A stretch of 58,170 nucleotides of DNA from Acidimicrobiaceae bacterium (GTDB lineage: Bacteria > Actinomycetota > Acidimicrobiia > Acidimicrobiales > Aldehydirespiratoraceae). The stretch is from the NCBI GenBank assembly GCA_009845995.1, contig VXYK01000041.1:33731-91900 (forward strand), written 5' to 3'. The notes beneath the pieces were generated by a model. That model was not told where the DNA came from and searched no databases. It saw only the letters and a program-made list of their open reading frames with translations. A program made the position numbers and the translations under genes. Below, piece by piece: positions 8,187 through 17,871 of the stretch (position 1 is its first letter; each line of letters begins with the position of its first letter).

Positions 8187-10058
8187 GTGACCCAACCGGA
8201 ATTCGACTCTAGATTTCCCAACGCTGAGCTTTCGGACTGGACCGACGCAGTTGCGAAAGTGCTGCGCGGTCGGTCATTCGATGACGTGCTTGTCTCAACG
8301 ACACTTGACGACCTGGAGATCCGGCCGCTCTATACCGCGTCGGACTCCGTGGAAGCGGCAAAGTTTGTTCCCGTCGACGCTCAACGGCTTGAGCGCGGTT
8401 GGAATGTGCGTCAGCAATTCAACGGCGAGGACCCTGACGCTTGCAACCGCACGGTTCTCGAAGAACTCGAACTCGGTGTCACCTCCGTTGAGTTGACTCC
8501 CCCGACCCCGAACTGGACCCTTGATGCGCTGCAGAGGGCCACCACAGGAGTCTTGTTCGATCTGGCCGAGGTGGTCTTGGCCCCTCATGCCGATATCAAT
8601 GCGGCGCGTGCGCTGGCTGCAGTGATCCAACAGCAGGGCGATTCGGCTACCACCGCAAGCTGGCTGGGGTTGGATCCCATTGGCGAGGTGGCGCGTGGCG
8701 GTTTCGCCAATGCAGGCGATGTGACCAATGTGGCCGCTTCGCTGGTGACATCGCTACCGACGGGTCGCACCTTGAGCGTTGACTCCACCCGTTACGCCGA
8801 GGCGGGCGCCAGCGAGGCTTGCGAACTTGCTTACAGCATCGCTACTGGGGTCGCCTACCTCCGTCTGCTCGAATCCTTTGACGTTGCACCCCTGCTTGGT
8901 GCGAACACCATCGGTTTCCGGCTGAGCATCGGCGCTGACCAGTTTGTCACCATGGCCAAGCTGCGTGCCGCGCGACGGATCTGGGCGCGGGTGTTGGAGG
9001 CGTCTGGTGTGGACCCCACCGCTGCACCCCAACTCCAACAAGCGGTCACCAGTCGGGCCATCTACAGCCGCCGGGACCCGTGGGTCAACATGTTGCGGGC
9101 GACCACAGCAGCCTTTGCGGCTGGTGTCGGCGGTGCGGATTCGGTCACCGTGTTGCCGTTCAATGAGGCATTCGGCCCAGCCGACGACTTTTCTCGACGT
9201 CTTGCTCGCAACACTCAGACGGTTCTGATCGAAGAGTCGCACCTCGCTCGGGTGGTGGATCCAGCCTCGGGTGCCTGGTTCGTAGAGTCTCTGACCGCTC
9301 GGCTCGCCGCTCAGTCCTGGGCAGAGTTCACCGAAGTTGAGGCTGCAGGCGGGATGGAAGCTGCCATTGCCGATGGTTCCGTACGTGCCGCGATTGACAG
9401 CTCGTGGCAGCGAAGACTCGAAGCGCTCCACACTCGTCGTGAGGTCATCACAGGAGTCTCGGAATTTCCGGACTTGTCGGATCAAGAACGCGCCGCACAA
9501 GAACGCGCCGCACAAGAACGCGCCGCACAAGAACGCGCCGCACAAGAACGATTTGACCAAGAACTCGCCGTTGAGGGTTCGGAGGAAGAGGGGCTCCCGC
9601 TGCGCCGACTGGCAGCGCCGTTCGAGTCTTTGCGAGACGCGGCAGACCGCCATCTGCTGGCCACCGGAGAGCGCCCCCGAGTGCACATTGCCGCGCTCGG
9701 GGAATTGGCGACCCACACGAGTCGAAGCACCTGGGTGTCGAACCTCCTAGCGGTGGCGGGTGTGGCCTGTTCGGGAGCACAGGCACATGGCTCTCAATCA
9801 CCGTTGGAAGCCGAAGCCCGCTTCAGCGAATCTGGTGCTTCGCTGGCGGTGATCTGTTCGTCGGATCCCGTCTACGCGCTTCGAGCAGTTGGCACTGCAT
9901 TGGCCTTGCGGGAGGCCGGCGCCAAGCGCGTAATCCTCGCGGGTCAACCGGGGGATCTTCGCGCCGAGCTGGAAACCGCCGGTGTCGACGAGTTCTGGTA
10001 CCAGGGCATGGACGTGGTTGATGCGCTCACCCGTCTTCAAGCTGATCTCGGCGTCTAG
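8187..10058 (+). CDS. mutA: Methylmalonyl-CoA mutase small (beta) subunit
   Basis: A 623-residue protein resembling the non-catalytic MutA subunit: TIM-barrel segments (IRPLYTASD, RLSIGADQFVTMAKLRAARR, FGPADDFSRRLARNTQ) and a degenerate C-terminal domain lacking the DxHxxG cobalamin motif. It pairs with MutB (13961-16114) to convert (R)-methylmalonyl-CoA to succinyl-CoA. The frame is open to 8130, but GTG 8187 gives VTQPEFDSRFPN directly before the family's conserved start region. Residues about 434-458 are a QERAA repeat made by a 15-bp tandem DNA repeat, located in the linker between the barrel and the C-terminal domain. The last four bases overlap the convergent SGNH gene (CTAG shared by both stops). 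Confidence 0.9.
   Translation: MTQPEFDSRFPNAELSDWTDAVAKVLRGRSFDDVLVSTTLDDLEIRPLYTASDSVEAAKFVPVDAQRLERGWNVRQQFNGEDPDACNRTVLEELELGVTSVELTPPTPNWTLDALQRATTGVLFDLAEVVLAPHADINAARALAAVIQQQGDSATTASWLGLDPIGEVARGGFANAGDVTNVAASLVTSLPTGRTLSVDSTRYAEAGASEACELAYSIATGVAYLRLLESFDVAPLLGANTIGFRLSIGADQFVTMAKLRAARRIWARVLEASGVDPTAAPQLQQAVTSRAIYSRRDPWVNMLRATTAAFAAGVGGADSVTVLPFNEAFGPADDFSRRLARNTQTVLIEESHLARVVDPASGAWFVESLTARLAAQSWAEFTEVEAAGGMEAAIADGSVRAAIDSSWQRRLEALHTRREVITGVSEFPDLSDQERAAQERAAQERAAQERAAQERFDQELAVEGSEEEGLPLRRLAAPFESLRDAADRHLLATGERPRVHIAALGELATHTSRSTWVSNLLAVAGVACSGAQAHGSQSPLEAEARFSESGASLAVICSSDPVYALRAVGTALALREAGAKRVILAGQPGDLRAELETAGVDEFWYQGMDVVDALTRLQADLGV
9486..9560. repeat. 15-bp tandem repeat, four perfect copies plus one degenerate
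   Basis: GAACGCGCCGCACAA is repeated perfectly at 9486-9500, 9501-9515, 9516-9530 and 9531-9545. A diverged fifth copy is at 9546-9560. It encodes QERAA units inside mutA. The unit is a multiple of three, so copy-number change by slippage would keep the frame. Confidence 0.97.
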
Positions 10059-11701
10059 CCCGCCTTTCTGAGAGCCTGGCGCAGATGGGGCTCGATGGCT
10101 GCGGCGATGACCGCTGCTCCGTGTTCATTGGTGTGAACGAAGTCCCAATAGACCGACGAAGGAACTGAGTCGAGCACTTCGCTCGGATCGATGACGGGAG
10201 GCGCAAGGCGGGCGCGTACCCGTTCGGTCATGGGCAGCCATACATCGGTGTCGTAGCCAACAAGCCCGACAAGTTCCTGTTCGGCCGGCGTGAGACCCGA
10301 CTTGGTGTACAGGTAGGGCTGCCAGAAGAACAAAGTCTCAAAGCCGTAACCACGGGCAAGGGAGCGCACATGGTCGACACCTTGACGGTGGATCTTCAGC
10401 GCCGCGTCTGCTGCTGCAACCGGGTCGATCACCTCGATCGGCACAGCGTCGATATCGGCGACCTGGACGCCGGGCTCATCGTCGAACAGATCGGCGACGC
10501 GACCTGCGGCCAGAGCCACCGCGCTGTGGTCGGCCCACCAAGCTCGGATCGTTGCTGCAACCGATTCGTCCGCCGCAGGTTCCTCTTGAGGTATGCCGAA
10601 GAAGAGATGTGTTGGTGCTTCGTGAACACCGAAGTGCGTCTGCAAAGTGAGATCGTTGAAACCGTCGTAGAACACCACCACGTCGGGCGGCGGGCGAGTA
10701 CCGGCACTCAGTTCCTGAGCCAGCAATTGCACCTGTTGCCAGTTTGCGTAAGCGGGATGTCCGAAGTTGACAGCGTTGATGGGCGTGTCGGCATCGTCCA
10801 AAAGGGCTACGAGCACCGAGGGGATCGTGGCCATATCGGACTGACCCGAACCGTAAAGCGTCGAACCGCCGAAGAACCAGACCTCGGCTCGCTCACCGTC
10901 AACCGCGGGCATCCGAGTTTGTCGGACCCCGTCGACGATGTTGACGACGGATGACTCATAGGTGACGCCAGGGCCGAAACGCCAGCCGGTGAACGGGTCG
11001 AAATTCCCAATCCCGGCTCTGGTGAGATGCGACATGAGTTCGTCCGACCCGGGTTGAATGCGCAGGGCCTCCTGCGCGGTCGGTTCGAATCCGAACACAA
11101 CGTGATCGTCGGCGGGACTTGTGTCGTCGCCGTCAAAGGAACTCAGCAGCGAACCGAGCGCAATATCGGCAGTCAACAGCAGCACGAGACCGCCCAACAA
11201 CCCCCGGATCCAGCGAAGCGAACCGGGGCGTGCGGCATTTCCCGATGATGGATGCCTGTACTTTTCGTCGGTGTAAGGACGTTGGTGCAGAGGCCGTTTC
11301 TGGGCGGAACGCGCGAGCCATTGGCTGATTTGATCGCTGTGTGAGGAGACATCAAGGGGGTCGCTACGAGTTAGGCGAGACCACAACGCGACGGGCGCGA
11401 ATATCAACAACTGGACGATCCCCAGTAGAACGAAAGTCAGAAACCGGCCCACCCAGCGTCCGACAAGACCCATGATCCGGTCGATTCTCGTTCTGAGTTC
11501 GGATGACACCGCGCAAGCAACAGTGATCGTAAATGCGACAGCCGCAACGATGATCGCCAGCGTTGGGTGACCCAGGAGCCAAAGAACCGCCACGAGTGCC
11601 AACGGCACCAGCACCGACGCGGGCCGACGCTGCTTGATCGGCGCGCCTCTCGGCGGCAGTGTTGACCATCTGTGGTCGAGGAATGGACCTGTCTCGTTCA
11701 T
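10055..11701 (-). CDS. Membrane-anchored SGNH/GDSL-type hydrolase
   Basis: A 548-residue protein. The N-terminal third is membrane-associated: hydrophobic segments at about residues 28-65 (VLVPLALVAVLWLLGHPTLA), about 85-110 and about 170-190. The C-terminal domain has SGNH-hydrolase features: FFGGSTLYGSG (Ser near 280), DVVVFYDGFND (the Asn block) and DFVHTNEHG (catalytic Asp/His block, near 525). It is the last gene of a tight three-gene operon after a carbamoyltransferase and a DUF5989-like peptide (10 bp gap). That context suggests acyl- or carbamoyl-ester chemistry on a cell-surface glycan or secondary metabolite. The substrate is inference. Confidence 0.8.
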   Translation of the reverse strand: MNETGPFLDHRWSTLPPRGAPIKQRRPASVLVPLALVAVLWLLGHPTLAIIVAAVAFTITVACAVSSELRTRIDRIMGLVGRWVGRFLTFVLLGIVQLLIFAPVALWSRLTRSDPLDVSSHSDQISQWLARSAQKRPLHQRPYTDEKYRHPSSGNAARPGSLRWIRGLLGGLVLLLTADIALGSLLSSFDGDDTSPADDHVVFGFEPTAQEALRIQPGSDELMSHLTRAGIGNFDPFTGWRFGPGVTYESSVVNIVDGVRQTRMPAVDGERAEVWFFGGSTLYGSGQSDMATIPSVLVALLDDADTPINAVNFGHPAYANWQQVQLLAQELSAGTRPPPDVVVFYDGFNDLTLQTHFGVHEAPTHLFFGIPQEEPAADESVAATIRAWWADHSAVALAAGRVADLFDDEPGVQVADIDAVPIEVIDPVAAADAALKIHRQGVDHVRSLARGYGFETLFFWQPYLYTKSGLTPAEQELVGLVGYDTDVWLPMTERVRARLAPPVIDPSEVLDSVPSSVYWDFVHTNEHGAAVIAAAIEPHLRQALRKAG

Positions 11702-11711
11702 GGGAGAATCA

Positions 11712-11885
11712 TCAAAAAACCGTGTAGAGGGTGTAAGGCGCGGCGGCTTGACCCACGACGATGAAGATCGTGATCACACCGAGCACCACCATCACCGGAA
11801 TCAACCACCACGCCCGATTCAGCACCGCGAAGCCGATCAGATCTCGAATCAGGCGGGCAAAGTGGCGGAATCGAAGGACAAGCAT
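11712..11885 (-). CDS. DUF5989-like single-span membrane peptide (57 aa)
   Basis: A 57-residue frame between the carbamoyltransferase and the SGNH hydrolase. It reads MLVLRFRHFARLIRDLIGFA, then a Trp pair and one strongly hydrophobic span (LIPVMVVLGVITIFIVVG), ending APYTLYTVF. The short basic N-terminus, single helix and aromatic PYTLYTVF ending match what I recall of the DUF5989/SxtN-associated family found beside NodU/TobZ-type carbamoyltransferases. The ATG lies 2 bp after the carbamoyltransferase stop (TGACCATG), and the SGNH start is 10 bp after its own stop, so translational coupling is likely. The function is unknown; it could anchor the carbamoyltransferase to the membrane. Confidence 0.8.
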   Translation of the reverse strand: MLVLRFRHFARLIRDLIGFAVLNRAWWLIPVMVVLGVITIFIVVGQAAAPYTLYTVF

Positions 11886-11887
11886 GG

Positions 11888-13882
11888 TCAGTCCAGCAGA
11901 AACTCTTCGCTCCAGTCGTCAGACTCGGGCCATTTCGGCTGCGCGTGCTTCATCAGAACGTGATCCTCAAGAACAAGCACATCCATCTCGGTGCGCATGA
12001 AGCAGCGGTAAGCGTCGCTGGGCGAGCAGACGATCGGTTCGCCCCGCACATTGAATGATGTGTTGATGATCACCCCGCACCCGGTGCGGGCCTCGAACGC
12101 TTTGAGGATCTCGTGCAACCGGGGGTTGCGCGTAGCGCTGACGGTCTGCACCCGCGCGGAGCCGTCGACATGGGTCACAGCAGGTATGTCGGAGCGCCGT
12201 TCGTTGACCCATTCGCGAATGTCCGATTCTCCAATCTGCTGTCCCGGGAACTGATCGCGTGCTCGTCGCGCCGCCACGGCCGCCGCGTCCAACCGATCAG
12301 CGGCGACCGGTGCGACCAGAAGCATGTACGGGGACGGTTGCGTCAGGTCGAACCAGTCCTCGGTCTGCTCCTCGAGCACCGCTGGGGCGAACGGTCGAAA
12401 CGATTCGCGGTACTTGATCTTGAGGTTCATTGTCGACTGCATCTGCTCGGACCTGGCATCCGCGAGAATCGAGCGACGCCCCAAAGCTCGGGGCCCGAAC
12501 TCCATGGGTCCCCCGAACACACCGACGACACGGCCATCATCAATCTCGGCGGCGATGCGCTCGGCTCGTTCGCTGCCTCGGAGGGTTTCGTGTGGGAGAC
12601 CCGCAGCACTGAGCCACGCACCGATCTCGTCACTGTCGAACGAGGGTCCGAGATAGGCGCCGCGCATCTTGTCCGTCTCATGGGTGGTTGAAGGCGAATG
12701 ACCGGATGCTCTCTCGCCAGAGCTGTGATGGTCGGACTCCGCGACGCGTGGATTCCCCATGATCCGGTGCCATCCAAGGTAAGCCGCGCCTACCGCGCCA
12801 CCCGCGTCCCCAGCCGCGGGTTGCATCCAGATCCGTTCGAAGATGCCTTCGCGAAGCAGACGGCCGTTGGCCACACAGTTGAGGGCCACACCGCCGGCGA
12901 GCACCAGATTCCGTTCGCCTGTTATTGCTTGAGCCCGTCGTGCGACAGCCAAAACGACCTCTTCGGTGACGATCTGAATTGATGCTGCCAGATCCATTTC
13001 TCGTTTGGTCAGCTCCGACTCGGGGGCTCGTGGCGGTCCGCCGAAGAGATCCGCGAACCGGTCGTTGGTCATGGTGAGGCCGGTCAGATAGTCGAAATAA
13101 CTGAGGTCGAGTGTGAAGGATCCGTCGGGTCTCAGGTTGATTAGATGATCCCGGATGATCTCGGCGTAGACCGGTTCGCCGTAGGGGGCGAGACCCATCA
13201 GTTTGTATTCGCCGCTGTTGACCCTGAATCCGCAGAAATAAGTGAACGCGGAGTAGAGCATCCCCAGCGAATGGGGAAAGTCGATCTGCTCGATCATCTC
13301 GGTTTCATTGCCGTGACCCGCTCCGATTGAACTCGTGGCCCACTCTCCGACCCCGTCGAAGGTCACGATGGCGGCTGAATCGAAGGGCGACGGATAGAAC
13401 GCGCTGGCCGCGTGGCTCTCATGATGTTCGGCGAACCAGATCTGCTTCGGTGATGCGTAGCCAAGCTGTTTCAGACCTCGCTCGATTTCCATCGGGATCC
13501 AGAGCTTCTGACGCATCCACAGCGGAATCGCTTCGCGAAACGAAGAGAAGCCTCTGATCCCGACCTTCAGGTAGGTGCGAATCAACCGTACGAAAGTGGT
13601 AAGCGGTTTCTCATAAAACACGACTGCGGTCAGTTCGTCGGGTTGCACACCGGCGTCGTGCAGACACCAGGCGATGGCGTTGGACGGGTAGCTCGCATCG
13701 TGTTTTTTTCGGGTGAAACGCTCCTCCTGAGCCGCCGCGACGAGTTCACCGTCTCGGAGCAGCGCAGCGGCGCTGTCGTGGTAGAACGCGCTGATCCCAA
13801 GGACGTAGCGGTTCGTTTGTGTGGCTGCTCTGGGCGCTGCCGCCTCGAGCGTTGTCGGTCTAGGTGTTGCTGACTTGGACAT
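11888..13882 (-). CDS. Carbamoyltransferase of the NodU/TobZ family
   Basis: A 664-residue protein with the N-terminal metal/Kae1-like part ([58 protein letters not shown]) and the C-terminal YrdC-like part ([28 protein letters not shown]). Family members O-carbamoylate sugars or antibiotics from carbamoyl phosphate and ATP via carbamoyladenylate. The start at 13882 (MSKSATP) places [12 protein letters not shown] where the family begins. The frame runs upstream to 14131 but overlaps the divergent mutB. It heads the operon with the 57-aa membrane peptide and the SGNH hydrolase. The acceptor is unknown. Confidence 0.92.
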   Translation of the reverse strand: MSKSATPRPTTLEAAAPRAATQTNRYVLGISAFYHDSAAALLRDGELVAAAQEERFTRKKHDASYPSNAIAWCLHDAGVQPDELTAVVFYEKPLTTFVRLIRTYLKVGIRGFSSFREAIPLWMRQKLWIPMEIERGLKQLGYASPKQIWFAEHHESHAASAFYPSPFDSAAIVTFDGVGEWATSSIGAGHGNETEMIEQIDFPHSLGMLYSAFTYFCGFRVNSGEYKLMGLAPYGEPVYAEIIRDHLINLRPDGSFTLDLSYFDYLTGLTMTNDRFADLFGGPPRAPESELTKREMDLAASIQIVTEEVVLAVARRAQAITGERNLVLAGGVALNCVANGRLLREGIFERIWMQPAAGDAGGAVGAAYLGWHRIMGNPRVAESDHHSSGERASGHSPSTTHETDKMRGAYLGPSFDSDEIGAWLSAAGLPHETLRGSERAERIAAEIDDGRVVGVFGGPMEFGPRALGRRSILADARSEQMQSTMNLKIKYRESFRPFAPAVLEEQTEDWFDLTQPSPYMLLVAPVAADRLDAAAVAARRARDQFPGQQIGESDIREWVNERRSDIPAVTHVDGSARVQTVSATRNPRLHEILKAFEARTGCGVIINTSFNVRGEPIVCSPSDAYRCFMRTEMDVLVLEDHVLMKHAQPKWPESDDWSEEFLLD

Positions 13883-13960
13883 TCGCCAAAAGACCGTAGC
13901 CCCCCGGACCGGCGTCTGGATCATTGCCGATGGCAGCGCGGCGAGCGATACGGTGAAGCG

Positions 13961-16114
13961 ATGAGCGTGATCCCGGATTTCACGACGGTCGACTTCGACG
14001 ACGCTGAACTCAGCGGTCTCGACGACGAACAGATCGCCGCGGGACGCGCCCATGTCAGCCACACACCTGAGGGAATCGATATTGCGGCAGTAGCCACCGC
14101 TGCCGACATTGCCGCATTCGATTTCCCGCACACATTGCCCGGGTTCGCGCCCTTTCTGCGAGGCCCCTACCCGACGATGTATGTGAACCAGCCGTGGACC
14201 ATCCGACAGTACGCGGGGTTTTCCACCGCAGAAGAATCCAACGCCTTCTATCGCCGCAACTTGGCTGCCGGTCAGAAAGGTCTCTCAATCGCATTCGATC
14301 TGGCGACGCACCGAGGTTATGACTCAGACAATCCCCGTGTGTCGGGTGACGTCGGAATGGCCGGCGTCGCGATCGACTCGATTCTCGACATGCGGCAGCT
14401 GTTCGAGGGAATCCCCCTTGATCAGATGAGCGTCTCAATGACCATGAACGGCGCGGTGCTACCGGTGCTGGCCCTGTATGTCGTGGCCGCCGAAGAGCAG
14501 GGGGTGAAACCGCGTCAGCTTGCGGGAACCATCCAAAACGACATCCTCAAAGAGTTCATGGTCCGCAACACCTACATCTACCCACCGGCTCCGAGCATGC
14601 GGATCATCTCGGACATCTTCGCTTTCGCGTCGCAGGAGATGCCGAAGTTCAACTCGATTTCGATCTCGGGCTACCACATCCAAGAAGCCGGGGCGACTGC
14701 TGATCTCGAGCTGGCCTACACGCTGGCCGACGGTATCGAGTACGTGCGGGCTGGAATCTCGGCCGGTTTGCCGATTGACTCGTTTGCTCCGCGGCTCAGC
14801 TTTTTTTGGGGCATCGGCATGGACTTCTTCATGGAAGTCGCGAAACTCCGTGCTGCCCGGCTGTTGTGGGCGAGGTTGATGGCGCAGTTCGGGCCCGAGA
14901 ACCCCAAGTCCTTGTCGTTGCGCACGCATTCGCAGACCAGCGGCTGGAGCCTCACCGCACAAGACGTCTACAACAATGTCGTTCGCACTTGCGTGGAAGC
15001 GATGGCCGCCACGCAGGGCCATACCCAATCGCTTCACACCAACGCTCTGGACGAGGCACTCGGGCTGCCCACCGATTTCTCCGCCCGAATTGCCCGCAAC
15101 ACTCAGCTGTTCCTGCAGCAGGAGAGCGGTACGACCCGCACTGTCGACCCGTGGGGCGGCAGCTATCACGTCGAGAAACTGACCCACGATCTCGCCGAGG
15201 TTGCCTGGGGCCACATCAGCGAAGTCGAAAGCATGGGTGGCATGGCTGCGGCAATCGAAGCGGGAATCCCCAAGATGAGGATTGAGGAAGCAGCCGCACG
15301 AACCCAAGCTCGTATCGACTCTGGTGCTCAAGCAGTGATCGGAGTCAACAAGTACCGGCTTGATCCGCGACTCGGACAGAACGAAGACGTTGAAGTCCTC
15401 AAGATCGACAACGCCGACGTCCGAGCCGCCCAAATCGCCAAGCTGGAGCAGCTGCGAGCCGAACGGGACGACCGCAGCGTGGAGTCTGCGCTGACGGCGC
15501 TCACCACCGCCGCGAAGACAGGCGCCGGGAACCTTTTGGCACTCGCGATCGACGCCGCCCGTGCAAAAGCAACAGTGGGGGAGATCAGCGACGCCCTGGA
15601 AAACGTCTACGGTCGTCATGTAGCTCAGATCCGTACTATCGAAGGGGTGTACCGAGCCGAAATGGGCGCCAACGACGATTCCATCACCAAAGTCAGAGAA
15701 CTAATCGAGGCCTTTGCCGAAGCCCGCGGGCGTCGTCCCCGCATTCTCGTGGCCAAAATGGGCCAGGACGGTCACGACCGGGGCCAGAAGGTTATCGCCA
15801 CGGCTTTCGCGGATCTGGGCTTCGACGTCGACATCGGTCCGTTGTTTCAAACTCCAGGGGAGGTCGCACGCCAAGCTGTTGAAGCCGACGTCCATGTTGT
15901 GGGTGCATCGTCATTGGCGGCCGGCCATCTCACCCTTGTGCCCGAGTTGATCCGCGAACTCGAACAACTCGGCCGCCCAGACATCAAGATCACTGTGGGT
16001 GGCGTGATCCCCCCAGACGACATCGGGCCGCTGCTGGAGATGGGCGCCGTGGCTGTCTATCCGCCGGGAACGGTGATTGCAGACGCTGCGGTAGAACTAC
16101 TCGACCTGTTGTAG
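13961..16114 (+). CDS. mutB: Methylmalonyl-CoA mutase large (alpha) subunit, cobalamin-binding
   Basis: A 717-residue catalytic subunit. The N-terminal barrel includes the substrate-site segment [40 protein letters not shown] and [13 protein letters not shown]. The C-terminal cobalamin domain has [18 protein letters not shown] (DxHxxG, His axial ligand near residue 605) and [12 protein letters not shown]. The length equals that of the usual alpha subunit. It makes succinyl-CoA from methylmalonyl-CoA using adenosylcobalamin. It is divergent from the carbamoyltransferase gene (78 bp between starts), and MeaB lies just downstream past one opposing gene. Its partner MutA is 3.9 kb upstream, not adjacent as is usual. 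Confidence 0.97.
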   Translation: MSVIPDFTTVDFDDAELSGLDDEQIAAGRAHVSHTPEGIDIAAVATAADIAAFDFPHTLPGFAPFLRGPYPTMYVNQPWTIRQYAGFSTAEESNAFYRRNLAAGQKGLSIAFDLATHRGYDSDNPRVSGDVGMAGVAIDSILDMRQLFEGIPLDQMSVSMTMNGAVLPVLALYVVAAEEQGVKPRQLAGTIQNDILKEFMVRNTYIYPPAPSMRIISDIFAFASQEMPKFNSISISGYHIQEAGATADLELAYTLADGIEYVRAGISAGLPIDSFAPRLSFFWGIGMDFFMEVAKLRAARLLWARLMAQFGPENPKSLSLRTHSQTSGWSLTAQDVYNNVVRTCVEAMAATQGHTQSLHTNALDEALGLPTDFSARIARNTQLFLQQESGTTRTVDPWGGSYHVEKLTHDLAEVAWGHISEVESMGGMAAAIEAGIPKMRIEEAAARTQARIDSGAQAVIGVNKYRLDPRLGQNEDVEVLKIDNADVRAAQIAKLEQLRAERDDRSVESALTALTTAAKTGAGNLLALAIDAARAKATVGEISDALENVYGRHVAQIRTIEGVYRAEMGANDDSITKVRELIEAFAEARGRRPRILVAKMGQDGHDRGQKVIATAFADLGFDVDIGPLFQTPGEVARQAVEADVHVVGASSLAAGHLTLVPELIRELEQLGRPDIKITVGGVIPPDDIGPLLEMGAVAVYPPGTVIADAAVELLDLL

Positions 16115-16149
16115 CTCGATCCTCTTGTTGGAAGCTGAATCAGGTTGTG

Positions 16150-16659
16150 TCAGACCCATTCGCGGTCGGCCGGAGGCGCCATCATCGGCTCTGAAGGACG
16201 CCAGCCGCACTCCTTCATCAGCTTCATGAGGTGACTCTCGGAGTACAGGTCTTCTTCGTAGGAGAACTTGCCGTTGCCCGCGTACTCGAGAATCGACAGT
16301 CCCATGTTGTCCTCTTCGGCGCCGGGAATGCGGTTGCTCCAACGCAAGAAGACCCGATTGCCGTCTATAGCCTCCCAGAAATGCGGGAAATCCCAGTCCT
16401 GTAGACCCTTCATGGAGTTGTCGAGAAAGGTCACGAGATTTTCGACACCCTGGTGGCGGCCCCACATGGAATCGACGAAGACCGCATCGTCGGTGAACAC
16501 CTCGGCGAGTTCGTTCCACTTGATCTCCCCGGCGATGGCGGCCCGCCGCAGTGCGAGATAACGCTCGATTGCGGCCGAGATCTCTGCGCGGTCATAACCG
16601 CTGGAGTTGGCTGTGCCGCCTTCGTTGCTGGCGGTTGGGTTGTTGGCGTTGGGTGACAT
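16150..16659 (-). CDS. NTF2-like/SnoaL-family protein
   Basis: A 169-residue protein of the NTF2-like fold. It has an initial helix (RAEISAAIERYLALRRAAI), then WNELAEVFTDDAVFVDSMWG, GVENLVTFLDNSMKG, and a strand with a conserved Trp (RVFLRWSNRIPG). The start at 16659 (MSPNANNPTAS) follows a GGAAG-type site. A longer reading to 16728 would overlap the meaB promoter and start. It sits between mutB and meaB in the opposite direction, so it is not part of their transcript. The ligand or reaction is unknown. It is distantly similar in fold to the protein at 4925-5482. Confidence 0.75.
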   Translation of the reverse strand: MSPNANNPTASNEGGTANSSGYDRAEISAAIERYLALRRAAIAGEIKWNELAEVFTDDAVFVDSMWGRHQGVENLVTFLDNSMKGLQDWDFPHFWEAIDGNRVFLRWSNRIPGAEEDNMGLSILEYAGNGKFSYEEDLYSESHLMKLMKECGWRPSEPMMAPPADREWV

Positions 16660-16709
16660 GTTGCTTCCTGGTCTCGTTCGGGACAGACGAAACGGTAACG
16701 TCGGCAGTG

Positions 16710-17702
16710 ATGTCAAGCGCAATCCCAAACGACGAAAGCGCGAGCGACAGCGAGCTCGCGGCCGCTGTGCTCGCCGGTGACCGCAGTGCTATCGGGCGCG
16801 CGATCACGCTCGTCGAATCGACCAAACCGAAACATCGGCAGAGATCGGCCTCGCTGCTTGAGTTGTTGCTGCCCCATACCGGCGATGCGGAGAGGATTGG
16901 GATCACCGGTGTCCCCGGAGTGGGGAAGTCGACGTTCATCGAGACGCTTGGCATCAGACTCACGGCGGCTGGCAGTCGTGTCGCGGTGGTCGCGGTGGAC
17001 CCGTCGAGTTCGCGTAGTGGCGGTTCGATCCTCGCCGACAAGACAAGGATGACGAAACTGTCCGCTGACGACAGGGCTTTCATTCGGCCCGCACCGGCGG
17101 CCGGAACTCTTGGCGGCGTGGCCCGCTCGACCCGTGAGTCAATGCTGGTGCTCGAAGCAGCCGGCTACGACGTCATCATCGTCGAGACCGTCGGCGTCGG
17201 GCAGTCGGAGACGCTTGTTCATTCGTTGGTCGACATCTTTTTGGTGCTGATGCTGGCGGGGGCGGGCGATGAGATGCAGGGCATCAAGAAAGGCGTCTTG
17301 GAGTTGGCCGATCTTGTGGCTGTCAACAAGGCCGATGGCGACAATTCGCAACGGGCCGAACTTGCAGCGGCTGACTATCGCCGAGCGCTCCACTTGTTGG
17401 CACCGCAGAGCCCCAACTGGAGCACCCCGGTCGTCACCTGTTCGGCGCTGACCGGCGAGGGCCTCGACGAGATCTGGGCTCTGGTGCAGAAGCATCGCCG
17501 CGCCCTTGAAGAAACCGGTGAACGACACGAACGCCGAAGGGATCAACAACTCGATTGGATGCGCAGAATGGTACGTGAGCGGTTGCTGGACCAGGCCAGC
17601 GGGGACGCAGAGTTCGCGGCCCGTAACGCTGAACTGGAAGCAGCCGTAGCAGCGGGGGAGCTCAGCCCGAACGTTGCCGTCGACCGCCTTCTCGACGGTT
17701 GA
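16710..17702 (+). CDS. meaB: Methylmalonyl-CoA mutase-associated GTPase MeaB (ArgK family)
   Basis: A 330-residue G3E GTPase. It has Walker A GVPGVGKST near residue 70, VVAVDPSSSRSGGSILADK (base/metal switch), the Walker B-like VIIVETVGVGQSE, and the NKAD specificity motif (DLVAVNKADGD). MeaB chaperones methylmalonyl-CoA mutase, gating adenosylcobalamin loading and removing damaged cofactor. ATG 16710 is the sensible start, since the longer frame from 16551 lies over the neighbouring opposing gene. Its position 595 bp after mutB supports that partnership. A citrate synthase-like gene follows 169 bp later. Confidence 0.95.
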   Translation: MSSAIPNDESASDSELAAAVLAGDRSAIGRAITLVESTKPKHRQRSASLLELLLPHTGDAERIGITGVPGVGKSTFIETLGIRLTAAGSRVAVVAVDPSSSRSGGSILADKTRMTKLSADDRAFIRPAPAAGTLGGVARSTRESMLVLEAAGYDVIIVETVGVGQSETLVHSLVDIFLVLMLAGAGDEMQGIKKGVLELADLVAVNKADGDNSQRAELAAADYRRALHLLAPQSPNWSTPVVTCSALTGEGLDEIWALVQKHRRALEETGERHERRRDQQLDWMRRMVRERLLDQASGDAEFAARNAELEAAVAAGELSPNVAVDRLLDG

Positions 17703-17871
17703 CCCAACCCCGCGCGACTGAATCCTGCCAAGAGTGGGGCCGGTGTTGTTGTTTCGCTCTGCTGCAAGGCAATATTGCCTACGGCGGGTTGATTCGGACT
17801 CACAGGATTACCGAGTCTCGGTTGCAGCGGTCACTCGCAGAGAACATCGAAGGAACGAGGAGAGAACACCC

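Noticed and set aside
9486..9560. CRISPR-like array
   Set aside because: The 15-bp units are directly adjacent with no spacers and are in frame within mutA.
14459..15619. 386-codon minus-strand frame across mutB
   Set aside because: It lies wholly inside the well-supported mutB gene, with biased low-information composition and no domain.
17703..17871. N-terminal extension of the citrate synthase-like protein starting at 17734
   Set aside because: The extension has no similarity to the family and a good ribosome-binding site precedes the ATG at 17872.
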